DNA of 64,000 nt, taken from the NCBI GenBank assembly GCA_963513935.1, contig OY740768.1:69738231-69802230 (forward strand), written 5' to 3'. The notes under the pieces were generated by a model that saw nothing but the letters and a program-made list of their open reading frames with translations, was not told the DNA's origin and ran no database searches. Made by a program: the position numbers and the translations under genes. Shown one piece after another: positions 32,707-44,000 of the stretch (the stretch's first letter is position 1; each line of letters opens with the position of its first letter). The stretch is from Aphrophora alni (Eukaryota; Arthropoda; Insecta; Hemiptera; Aphrophoridae).

Positions 32707-33329
32707 TGTGAAATGTTGAACGGAATAATTTTGTTTGGAATAAAATCTAGGAAAAATGCGAATTAAAAAAAAAAAGTTTTCAATTCAGGACTCCTTTAAT
32801 GAATGATATAGGCCTAGTCTACATTTTTCACAAATAGGCCTATTTACATGACAATTATTGTTGTTACTAGCGTTCTGTCTCAGAAAAATTAAATCAAAAT
32901 AGTTTTTTAGTAAATTTAAAATATATGTTTTGTTATTGTAGTACATAGCCTACTTACAAATTTTGAGCTAGGCCTATTAAAAAAGTGAAAATTCCAGATA
33001 AGACCAAAATGTACCCAAGTATAGGCCTAATGTTTGATAAAAAGAAATTATTTCGGTATTATTTGGGCAACCACTGCAAACAGACTTGAGGCAACTAACA
33101 TCGATGTTCTTACGCATTAGGCCTACACTTCCTATTTATACTACGTGGCCTACATAGAGCAAATACAGTATTTAAAAATGAAGGAATTCTAAGAGGAGAA
33201 ATAAAAAACTGAGTGTAATAAAATGGGATACTGAAGGACTAAAAGTAAAGAATAAAAGGGCATGACCGGTTTGGTCACGGGGGGTCCAGGGAGATTTCCC
33301 TTTTTTACCCCCTCTACCACCCCTTTTCA

Positions 33330-34080
33330 CTACCCCTATAGATCTAGCTAGCGCTCTAGGGATTCCTTAGCTCAGGAGGATCCTAGAGTGATCTGACACC
33401 CCTCGGGGCTTCCCAACCAACATTTGACGTTTATAAACGAAAAGGGAACGCTTGTAATAGTTGAAATACAGTAGAACTCTAAATAGGAAATAGTTTAACA
33501 CAGTTTAATAGAAATAGGAAGAGTTAACTTAAGCTTATTATGTTAGTTTTAACTCGACAACTTTATAACCGAATCTGTTAGTTAATGTAAAATTATTTCA
33601 AGAGAGTTAGGTTCTAAAGAAACTTAATATATTTTCAAAAATTAAATAATTCTATTTCGTTTTTATTCAAATTTAATATGAGATACAAAAGGTCTTTTTC
33701 CATCTAACTTAGGTGACGATCATTCATTTACAATTTTTGACATTTTGAATCACAGGGTTAAATAATGTTAGCATGGGTAGTCTACTTTTATTGAATGGTA
33801 CAAACAAACGTGAATAAGCCTAAGTTAAGCAATCCCAAGGTTATTAGCTGGATCTACCCTGGGAGTTCTGAGATACCCTAGCTGCATCTACAATTTGATC
33901 AACTCGTGTTCTTTTCTATAGATTTTGGAAAGAGTCACAATTTTGGGGTAGAGAAGACCCGAGGAAGGGTCGAATCACTCTGGAGCCTCCTGATCTAAGC
34001 AATTCCAAGGGTCCTTATATAGATCTAAACTGGTGATCCTGAGATACCCTAGCTGGATTCACACGATTTTAGGTCATTAA
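33330..34080. repeat. Cluster of direct and inverted repeat segments
   Basis: The stretch at 33340-33420 (TCAGGAGGATCCTAGAGTGA, CCCTCGGGGCTTC) matches the reverse complement of about 33945-34030 (TCAGGAGGCTCCAGAGTGAT, CCTCGGGTCTTC). In addition, 33835-33890 and 34000-34060 are direct copies sharing CAA-CCCAAGG, GGATCTA and GAGATACCCTAGCTG. This looks like remnants of one repeat family inserted in both orientations. Confidence 0.55.
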
Positions 34081-36573
34081 TCTTCACATTTCACTAAAAT
34101 TTGAACTTAATAATTGATTCAGCCGATTTTGACAAATTAAGTATTTTAAAACTTTTTGTTTTGTTTTTGTCTAACTCACGAACTGCCGCCATTTTGTGAG
34201 AGATGGCGACGAATACGTTTTGACTGGGTCCTTACAAGCTACACTTGAGCAATATTTAATCAACATCGTTTTTGCCGATTTTGAAAAAATACTAATTTGT
34301 GTTTTCTTATGGTAGTTACAAATTTTGAGTTTAAAAAAAATATATATCGAAATAAATAGGCCAAAATATGCCCACATACCAAATTTGATTAAAATTGGTC
34401 CACAAGATTAAGCTATAGAGCACTGCACGGACCGACGGACATCATTATAAAGGACCTAAAACGATAGCATATATCCCCAAACACTAGACATCTAGTCTAC
34501 GTTATAACCCAACTCATAACTTTCTCTATATTTGACAGAGAGTTAAAATAGGCCTAAATATATTTGTTGCAACTCGTTGATGCAAACAAAACTCGTAAAA
34601 ATTAACCTACAGGAACAACGTTTTATATTTAGCCTACTTTTGTTCACTTTTACAATACTTGTTCTACATAGATAGAGTAAAAAAGTAAGCTAAACATTTA
34701 ATAAAGTGACCAATTAATGTAAATAGTTATAAAAGTTGTCAACTCACCAAGTTTGCTGTCAAAGATATACACAAATTGATCAAGTGCAAGTTATACAATG
34801 GCGACAAAGTAGTTGGTTCAAAGAGGGGAATAAATCCCACTCCTCTCGTACAAAGTAGTGGAATAGAGGCTTACTGTGATTGGTTTCTTCTCACTAGAAG
34901 AGAGGGAATATCAGAACAAAGTGAGGGAATGACGAAAAGAGGGGGATTAAGTGTTGTTGAGAGATACAAATTTTAAATTAATTGTAGACTATGGTATAGA
35001 TTTTTATTGTAAAATAGGTATTTGAACAAAAGTCCAAATTAATAATGCAAACGTAGAAATATTGTTTGTAGCCTACAGCTAGACTTGGTCGTTTACGTAA
35101 AGGAGCGTAAAATAATTTACATATCACTCCGTCATCATACGTTGTAGCAAAACCTGTTTTGTAGCCTATTCTTGTTATGAAGTAGGCCTCCATATTTTTA
35201 TCTTAAATAATATTGGATAAACTTGATCACAGACACCCCCCCCCCCACACACACTAAACGAAACAAATATGCCTACCAATTGAATATAATTCCCATTGTC
35301 TCAAAATTGGCTGTAACGCTTTTAAGGAACAAACATTGTTATTTTCCCTTTTGGTTCATAGGGGGGGGGGGGGGGACATCATTGCCTTAAAAAAAGAAGA
35401 AGGAAAATGATAAAATAGAAACCTCTAGCCCTATGATAGATCAGGGTCGGGAGATAACAAGTGTTGGTCAAAAGAGACGTGATAGGATAAATGAAAAAGA
35501 GGGATTTATCCAACATTAGGCGTAACAAGGTAGAAGATCCTCAGTAGGGCCTACTATGCACAGCATAATATATGTCGAAATAATTAAGGAATAATTTTCT
35601 TTTATTATTGGTTCAAGCGTATTAGTTTGGGTTACAAATTTTACCAAAATTTTATCTAAATATTTTATGCCGATTTTGAAATTCAATCCTTTACTGTGGC
35701 GCCAATGGTTAAATTCCCTTCTCAAAAGGTAACTATCTAAGTGGTATTTTTGGAGATATTGCGATAAAAACAAATTATATTGACACTTAGAGTCTGTATT
35801 TGATCATATTTTGATAAAAATATGCTGATTTTGTATTTTAATCTTATGAGGCTACTCTGTAATTTTGACTTATCAATAAAAAAAAAAAACACCCTGAAGT
35901 AAGGCCAAAATATGCCCATACAACAATTTCGATAAAAAATCGGACCACTCAATTACGCTGCACGGACTATAGACACATCAATCTAAAACCCATTTCTTTG
36001 GTCTCATTAGACATCAAAACGAATATTTTAGCAAATGTTCTGTGATGAGTCAAAAATACAAAGTGGTATTTTTTACGGATATAGGCTATCCATTATGAGG
36101 TCCTTTGAGTCCCAAAATGAAGTTTTTCTAATGATGGCTGTCTGATCAAATTTTGCTCAATTCTATAAAATACTTCATTTATCAAAATCGGCTCCACCAA
36201 TTTTATTCAAAATTTAGTAATACTGAAGATTAATTGTTTAATCGCGTGTGCAAAAAGTTTAAATATTACAGTTCAGTAATAATTAACAAAAATTAAGCTT
36301 AACTAACGTCATGAAAACCTTAATTTTATTCAATAGCCTACGACTTTCGTTAAGGGGTTGTTCATGACACTTTTCGACAGACAACTATGGAACTGGCATG
36401 AGTTTCTATTTAGTTTTAGAGATGAGCTAGTGAGAAAGTTTGTGGAACTTTTTGCACTCTTTATTAGTCTACTACAAATAAAATAAAAACATAGGCTACT
36501 TTCACTTAGGCTATGTATTGTGAAAAGAGCACAGAACTGAAATTATTTTAACAGTAAATAGGCTGCTACTTAC
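34081..36573. other. Intergenic sequence with a degenerate 'AAATTGGTCCAC' repeat family
   Basis: Related segments containing CCAAATTTGATTAAAATTGG, GGTCCAC and CACGGACCGACGGAC (34375-34440), ATCGGACCACTCAATTACGC (35940-35970) and TCAAAATCGGCTCC (36180) recur. Weaker relatives occur near 44900 and 51890. A C9 run at about 35236 and a G14 run at about 35361 are present. No gene was recognised. Confidence 0.4.
35395..35520 (-). repeat. Dispersed repeat family R5, copy D
   Basis: The minus strand reads TCTCTTTTGACCAACACTTG, CTCCCGACCCTGAT and AGGGCTAGAGGTTTC, aligning with copies A-C. Confidence 0.55.
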
Positions 36574-36719
36574 AAACTTCACTTTGCTACAATTATAGGT
36601 AAACAACTTAGAAAAGAGCCACATGCCGGCTAGGTCCGCGCAGGTAGGGAAGGGCAAGGTTGAATGAGAGGGCTGAAGAGGAGAAGCATCTAGCCGCTTC
36701 CACTGCAGGTTCGCCTCTC
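36574..36719 (-). CDS. Candidate internal exon, minus strand, unidentified
   Basis: On minus an acceptor TTTTTACATTACACCTAG (36720/36719) opens a 146-bp stretch and the donor TTT|GTAAGT closes it at 36574/36573. One frame is open throughout (EANLQWKRLDASPLQPSHST, then LPFPTCADLAGMWLFSK). The middle is clearly GC-richer than its surroundings. The peptide matches nothing I know and is not obviously folded. A GC-rich repeat or a 5' UTR exon are alternatives. Confidence 0.22.
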
Positions 36720-36850
36720 CTAGGTGTAATGTAAAAATTACCGAAAAATATTCTGTACTAAACAAATAAATTTCAATGTTATATAATTTATTATTTCGTT
36801 TAAATTTTATTGATTAAATAATTATTATTTCAAGTGAAAAAATATACGAC

Positions 36851-36923
36851 CTAGAGACCGGGAATCGAACCCAGGACCTTTGGCTTTACGTGCCAACGCT
36901 CTACCAACTGAGCTATCCTTGAT
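36851..36923 (-). pseudogene. tRNA-like sequence (degenerate), anticodon position GTA
   Basis: A 73-base cloverleaf can be read on minus. It has the D-arm TAGCTCAGTTGGTAGAGC (box A), an anticodon stem TTGGC/GCCAA with loop ACGTAAA, and a T-arm GGGTTCGATTCCC (box B). By position the anticodon would be GTA (Tyr), but the invariant U33 is C, the acceptor stem pairs at only about four or five of seven positions, and the intron usual for tRNA-Tyr is absent. Both pol III promoter boxes are intact, so it may be a SINE-type head more than a functional tRNA gene. Confidence 0.6.
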
Positions 36924-37039
36924 CGCTTCCCAGCATAGGACGTACACTTCTCACTTGAATTATTTGTTTTTGCTGCAATTTTTGAGTTATGACAGATAAA
37001 TTACCTCGTTACAAACGACATTGAAACTAATCCGTAGCC

Positions 37040-37093
37040 TATACTCGGCTCCCAGCCTTTACGGTCGAACCTTGGGTTCGATTCCGGGTCTAG
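37040..37093 (+). pseudogene. Half tRNA-like sequence (anticodon arm + T-arm), inverted relative to 36851-36923
   Basis: GGCTCCCAGCCTTTACGGTC followed by the T-arm GGGTTCGATTCCGGGTCTAG. It lacks the D-arm. It forms the inner part of the right arm of the foldback element. Confidence 0.55.
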
Positions 37094-37134
37094 GTCGTAT
37101 ATTTTTTCACTTGAAATAATGATTTAATCAATAA

Positions 37135-39944
37135 TACTAGCTTGGTAAAATAATGTATAAGCGATAAAATTAATAATTTAATATATTTTATTATTTATTT
37201 GGCCTGTTATTGTGATTTTGATTACATACTATAAAATTTTACTCATAAAAAAAAATATATATGAACATAAAAGGTGTTAAAATACGTATATTTAAACACT
37301 AAATAAAAATAAAGACTTGCACGGGAGACTACATGAAAAACCAACGCAGAGAGGCAAAGACTGATCCCCACCACGGCTTGAGTATACTCCCGGCCACCTC
37401 CCCTCTGCGCGTCGACTAACTCCTGTGATGTGGTTCTGCGCAGTATCTTTTCAAAATTGTAGGCCTATAGGCCCTATTATCATTTATTAAGGGCAAGTAA
37501 TAGTAATCGCGCAAAATATCGACCTCCATTTATAAACTGATGTTAATTGTTTCATGGTACCGGTATCAGGAAACTGAAAAAGTGATTTCGTCATACTATC
37601 CGCCCGTTATCATTGTCGTTGTCTGTACGTAAACACTACAGCGGCCACAAAAATTAAGTGGGAACATGAAATGTGTACAGAGGTGTACGCCTATAGTCTG
37701 TTCATTATTAGGCCTACACAATTCAAATTCAGAAATATCAAAATAGCGACACATTTAAACATATCTCGTGTGTTATTCAACTTAAATTTGATACATAGTT
37801 TCAAATTGTAATGGTACTACCAACCTCACCCATCCATAACGGCAAATAGTGAAGTTATTGTGTAAAATATAGCCTAATTTCGTATCCTTTCCATAAAGGC
37901 AAATCGACTCCTGTTCCAAAGCCCCTGTTAGAAACTATTTGGAACTTCAATTTTTTATTTTTTTTTTTGATTTGAATCTAAATGAAATTTGAATTAAAAT
38001 CAACAATACGGCTTAATTTTCATTTTTATTTTAGTGGACCACTCGACTTGGTTTCTTACTAACACTGCTGCTAAAAATGCGAATATCATGAAAACTAAAG
38101 TAAAAATGTTTTAAAGACGCGATAAATCACACCAAGGTCACGTCAGATCTTTTCATACACATCAGAAAATCAGTCATTTTGGTTTGCTGTCTAGTTGGAA
38201 ACACTTCAATACCTTCATTACAATTATTTTGTTTTTATTTAAGAATTGAATCGAAAAGGTAGCCTACCGATTAGGTTCTTGTTTCGAAAACTGTAGGCTA
38301 TAGGGTGAGTAAAGCAACAAAACTGCTAGAAATTAAAGATAAATAATTTATGTGACAAAAGCGAAAGGAGTGTGACACGATTTTATTTGCTTTCGATTTA
38401 CTGTCGTACATATTACATTGATATTACGCAGAGAAAATAATGTGATGGGTTAAAAAATCTGCCCTTTTTTGTGGATTTATCGGTTTTTAGCTCTTCAGAG
38501 TAGGGCCTACCATAAAAGTGGTTTTGTAATGATATCTAGTTGTCTAGCACAGATCTAGCGACTGATTTTAGTCAAATTTGATATGTGGACATATTTTGAC
38601 GATATGGCGCTAATCGTTTCCACAGAAAAACACAAAATTACGATTTTTTTAAATTGCCTAACGATTTTGATCCATTTATTAATGTGTAGCTTCTAAGGAC
38701 CCAAACAAAACGTATCGAACACCATCTCCTTAAAAATACCGGTTCATGAGTTATCGGTAAAAAAAAAAAAACTTACAAAAAATGAGTCATGAGACTTTAT
38801 TTTTCAAAATCGTCTCTACTGACTTCGTTCAAAATTTAATAGACCTCATTAAAAGGAGTCATTAAAAGGTCTATTTTAATAAAATACCATTTACGGCGAG
38901 GACGCGTTTATGGCACAAGCGAAGCAAGTTTACGCCCTATTTAAATATTTAAATGTTTATTAATTAAAACAAGGACAGCGTGTGTGATTCATTTTAACTT
39001 TTTGACTGGCAACTACTTAACTGACATTTTTTGTGAGGAATAATTTGGTTGTAGGTTAGGTGAGTGATTAAGTTTGTGCAATGTTTCTGCATAGTTTATT
39101 TTGTCAATAATTCGAATTGGCGTCTACTGAAATAAAACAATTAGGCCTAAATCTAAGAAATTCAAAGTGTTAATCAGATTTTTTTTTGTCACATTTACAG
39201 TAAAAATAAATATGTTAAAATATTTTTATTCAACATTGAGAATTATTTTAATTTCTGGGACCACCATCTGACTGATTGGGATATGTAGCAGTGTAGACAA
39301 GCAAGGCAGTAAATATTCAACACAAGTATCAATTTACAAATGACGAGAAACGAATGTAAAATGAAAAACTTGTTGGCATTTAAATGCGTTGCTAATTGAC
39401 TCCTAGGCATCCCCAGTCAGGCTACTGATGGAGGTATAAAGACATTTAGACGGACAGACAGACAAGACGATCTTGGCTCCGTACAGGATTATTCACAACT
39501 AAAATCTAATTCTTGTACTCCACGTTACTATAGAAATTATTCTTTATTGAAAGTTCATTGTTGCATTATTTTTCTATTTCCAGATGATTAGTCCAGTCCG
39601 AAAATAAATTATTTTATTTTAATTTGTAAGACATTTATGTTTCTTTAATATTCAGTAGGTCTACTGATATTATTACTGAATTAGTACTGATCTTTAATAT
39701 TCAGTAGGCTACTTTGACAGTTACTGATGAAGCCTTATAATTTATGATTTTAAAATGTTGGACGGTGGCACAAAACGAGTAACACGAGTAAGTCATTTAA
39801 CGTATAAATAAATAATAAAAATTCACTTACAATGAACATCATTTATGAAAGTAAAAAAAGAAAACTCAAACATTTACACAACAAACGCTTTATTTGAAAC
39901 AAGAGGACTTTCATTGACTTTTTTAGTTATTAGGCCTACATATA
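37135..39944. other. Intergenic sequence with GC-rich patch and dispersed repeats
   Basis: A GC-richer patch at 37320-37440 contains CGCAGAGAGGC and CCTCTGCGCGTCGAC (partly inverted) and CTGCGCAG, a possible NRF-1 half-site. A segment at 37790-37880 (ACCAACCTCACCCATCCATA, then CGGCAAATAGTGAAGTTATTG) resembles 20825-20885. No coding exon was recognised. Confidence 0.4.
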
Positions 39945-40085
39945 CCCAAACTTTGACCAACTCTTGCTCTTTTCCGACCCTGACGCTATAAGAGCATTTG
40001 AGGGCTAGGAGTTACCATTTTAAGTTCTATCCTTTATTTTATACGGCGATGATTACCGTGACGTTTTTTGCGTTTAAAACAAGGA
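39945..40085 (+). repeat. Dispersed repeat family R5, copy B
   Basis: Shares TTGACCAACTCTTGCTCTTT, CCGACCCTGACGCTATAAGA, GAGGGCTAGGAG and ATACGGCGATGATTACCG with copies A, C, D and E. Confidence 0.6.
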
Positions 40086-40167
40086 AAAACAAATTTGCTA
40101 TTGAACCAAAACTGGCTTTGTCTTTTTTGGTTTACTAGCAAAGTTTGTGTGGGCTACAATTGAGCAA

Positions 40168-40198
40168 CTGAAGATAACGACTTAGTCTTTGAAACGTC
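40168..40198 (+). other. Hammerhead-ribozyme-like core
   Basis: CTGAAGA, then TAACGACTTAGTCTTT, then GAAACGTC. CUGANGA and GAAA are intact. Stem II can form as AA-GAC/GTC-TT with one internal mismatch, again after an extra U. GAAAC is followed directly by GTC, the cleavage-triplet form. Confidence 0.4.
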
Positions 40199-40504
40199 AC
40201 ATTGATTTATATTTAGAACAAATACAATGTCACTAATTAAACTAGATATAGGCCTACTCGTAAGTTAAGAGATAATAAATTTACACATGAGAAAGTAATT
40301 ATGTCAATATTAATGCTATTGACTAATTAGTACTTTATGATTAGAGATTTAATTTTATGATCACAATTAGACGGGTTTGTGAGAGGCTCTTTTTATTATA
40401 CAACTGTGTTTTCAAAATACCTCACCTTAGAGGGGCATTTATTTTTAGTAGGCTACGTGTGTAATAATCCCTAGGTATTTAATCTATTTTCTTGTAGTAT
40501 TGGG

Positions 40505-40680
40505 TTATATTCCCTCTATCATCTTTTCTACCAGGTCTCCCTTGACCAACTCTTGTTCTCTTCCAATTTTGATTCTGTTAAAGTATTCGAGGGCTAGGGG
40601 TCTTTTTCATATTCTTTTCTTCCTTAGTTTTATATGGCGATCGTAAACGAAAGTTTTTTGTCACAACAAGAAAAACAATC
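40505..40680 (+). repeat. Dispersed repeat family R5, copy C
   Basis: Contains CCCTTGACCAACTCTTGTTC, TATTCGAGGGCTAGGGGTCT and TATATGGCGATCGTAAACG, aligned with the other copies. Confidence 0.6.
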
Positions 40681-40824
40681 AATGAACTATTAGGAATGGG
40701 GGGGCTTACAAAGACTCGTTATTGTACATTATTATTATGAAGGCATGTTCAACATCTCTTCATGAACAAGAGCAGGGGAGGAGGAGGGTATGGAGGGGAA
40801 CTTTACATCGCATAACATATGTTC

Positions 40825-41047
40825 TCAACAAGTAGTTACATTTGACCAATAGGAATCTAGAAGTTTGCCGACATTCCCTCTCTACCACGTTCACAGTTTA
40901 CAGCATAGCCAACTAAATTATAGCAGAGTGTCTTGCTCTTTCTTTGAGTGCGTGGGTGTTTGCCAGTAATCAAATTTTAGGGTTCGTTCTTCAGAAGAAT
41001 ACGGAAAGTAAATTGACGGTAAGCGTTTGAAAACCAGTGCTTTGTGG
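40825..41047 (+). promoter_or_regulatory. Candidate promoter / 5' UTR exon with splice donor
   Basis: A CCAAT element (TTGACCAATAGGAATC) near 40840 is followed by ~200 bp of more balanced composition with no ATG-led frame, ending at the strong donor TTTGTGG|GTAAGT (41048). A second donor, GACG|GTAAGC, lies near 41017. If used, this would be a non-coding first exon for a plus-strand gene whose start codon lies in the 53422-53517 exon. The link over 12 kb is inference. Confidence 0.25.
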
Positions 41048-44000
41048 GTAAGTTTATTTTAATTTTCATTATATATTTCATTCAATGCTCACATTACACC
41101 CATAAATATAATATTTTGTTTATTTAATTCGAACAATAGAAATCTCTTTGTCAATTTCTTAGCAATTTTGTTTCTTCGGAGTAGTAAGTAAACTATTGTC
41201 ACGACCTCCGTCTTCGGATCTTTGATTCTGTTATTTGTGTTAACATTTTATAATTATGGTAGGCTTAATTATTTTCTTTGTTTTTTATTTTTTTCATTTC
41301 TCAAGCCAAAATCAAATTAAAATAAGATAATAGGTAGAAGTTTGTTTCCATGATTTTTAACATGTTTTGTTAATTACAATATACAAAATATTTGCATTTG
41401 AGATTAACAGTAAATAATTTGTTAGTGCTTTATAATACCGTGGATAAGGTAAATCATTAAAAGAGGGAAATCTGTTTCTTGAAATTGGTAGAAAATTGAT
41501 AACTTTTATATCATCATTGAATTAAGTTTTTGAATTTTACGTTAAAATATTCCATTGGTACTGTAAAAGATAAAAAGTTATGTGTGGCTTTGTAATATTA
41601 TATTTATTTTTATATTAGGTAATACAATATTTTAATCGAAATATCGAATTGTATACTTATTTTAATAAGACAACTAAGCATCTGTAACTATTCCTTGGCG
41701 GATGAGGAAGGAATCCTGGAACTAGAACGACTCTCAAAATCTTATAGGCTATAATTTAATGTAATAATTAATAATTATGATAAATAAGTAGGTATATGTA
41801 ATAGTGTATATTGTGATATTAGTGATATGCATATAGACTACTAGTAGCCTATAGGCCTACATTGTTATTCGCTAAAAAAAATGAGTTAAAATCACTCAAA
41901 TGTAAGTATTCAAAATCATTGTAAAGTTCAACTAATTAAAAAGTACAATTTGATAATTTATTATAATTTAATTTTCTAAATGTCTAAGATTGTTTTTAAT
42001 ATTACACCATTTTATATGAGTAGTTTCCCCATATTATGATTCCATAACAAATACAATTGCATGGATGAGTTTTTGGTGAACAATTATCACTATACATTAA
42101 AATTTTCTCATACACAAAACAATTTTAGAGTATTCTACAGAAAAATAGACTTAACAACAAAATAACCTGAGGCGTAAAAATTTGACGTTGATCTCAATGG
42201 TGAATATGATATTTCATTATTAATGCCTTAAAACAATTTTGAAATTATTATCGTTTAAAATGTAATATGATTTATTAATGTCAACTTGAATGGAATAAAT
42301 AAATGGAAGTTAATAAGAAACAGATTTCACAATTGAGATGGACTCCCAAGTCTTTTACAATATTATGTACTGTATCATGAATTGTTTATCTAGTGTCTAT
42401 GTGATTATTAGAACATTTTAAATAGGCTACTAAAAATATGAGACAGTTATTAAAAAACCGATTTTGCCACTATCTCAGCATTGATAAACAATGTCAGATA
42501 ATGTGTCACATAACTATATCACTACTCATATAAATTAATTCAAATCTAAGATGACGATAAAAAATGATAAATTAACCAAAAACTGACTTCATTTAGCCCA
42601 AAAAACTGTATGATATTAGGAAGAAATATGTTGGCAATCTAATGGTTGCAAAGTTTGTCATTTTTTTTCAAATAAATTTGTAAAATCTTGTCCCATTTTA
42701 GCATAATTTTAGACATATTCATAGTTTAGGATATGTACCAACATAATCGTTGAACTGTTTAAAAATGGCGGTAGATTAAAATAGTTGTTGGTCCTTAGTT
42801 TTGTATTATTGTGACTAAAATATTTCAAATTGTATCAAAATGTGAAGATTCTGCATTTAATGATACCAATCCCCATGTTTGTTCTGCCGGAATAATGAAG
42901 TCAGAGACAAAATTGAAATGTCGCACCATGAACTCTGAAATTTTATACCTGAATAAAAAGGCCTTGTTATCTACAACATAAATATTATGAAGAAAACAAA
43001 AAACTCTTGGTAAATGCTGAAAGATTATTGGTTAACATTTGTAAGAATGTCGAAGTAATAATGATGGTGGTGTTGTTATATAAATATGGTAGGTAATAAT
43101 AATTATATAGTCTATATATATATAATGATGGTAATTTTGGCTGTTTTCAGCTTAGGTAATTATTGTATACCCTACAACTACCAAGCAACGGTTTTTTCTC
43201 CACTAACAATATTATAATCTCACGTCACCTTTGATTTCAGGGATTATTTGCCATTTTTTTTTAATTTCAAATTTTGTTTAGTGTTTATTTAAAATCTGAT
43301 GCTAGTCTTGACGGTTTAATCAAATTTGCATAATTGATTTCTTTTTTCACCTCTCATCCTCCATCTTATCAAGTTATCTTTTCACAAATAATAATATTTT
43401 TCAGTTATTAATACGTGTAAAGTAACTTACAATCGAATGGTTCTGGAAGAGTTCATTAATCAACATAAATATTATTTGAGGATGTAGTTAACTTAGATTA
43501 ATTTAACAGGTGAGTCCATGTACATTGTATTAAAACATGTTAATTATTTATTTTTTTAAGAATAATCACTATGGTATTTATAAATATTGACTCCGTTTTG
43601 CTTTGGACACATATACCATTGTATTCTCTCTTTTAGCCAAATCCGTTATCCCATTTTCACCAAGTTTTCTTATATTTGCCTCTAAATCTAGTTGTGACCT
43701 TGTAGTTTTTAAATCCTTTTATTGAACTACAAAATTTAAAAAAAAACGGCTTTTAGGTCTACAGAAAGTATTCATATAATTTGTTCCCAAAATTATTAGT
43801 TTAATATAACATTTAACATTTAATGAAATAAATATTATACCAAACATTATAGCTTAAATGTTCTATTTAAATTTTAATTAACGGAAAAATAAAAACGTAT
43901 ATATTTTTAAACCGATTTGTTCAGAATTTAAATTAATAGAAAAACAATGATTAGTCGGAATAATAAGTTATATTTTTTACAATTCGGCCATACATAATTT

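Larger units (their letters stand above)
36808..37134. mobile_element. MITE-like foldback element with tRNA-like inverted arms
   Basis: The ends are inverted: TATTGATTAAAT...TTTCAAGTGAAAAAATATAC at 36808 matches the reverse complement of the sequence ending at 37134. Homology runs inward through GACCTAGA-CCGG-AATCGAACCCA, so both arms include the T-arm of a tRNA-like sequence. Total ~327 bp, no coding frame. Confidence 0.75.

Noticed and set aside
36851..36923. Functional tRNA-Tyr gene
   Set aside because: C at position 33, poor acceptor stem, no intron and an inverted half copy next to it favour a tRNA-derived repeat.
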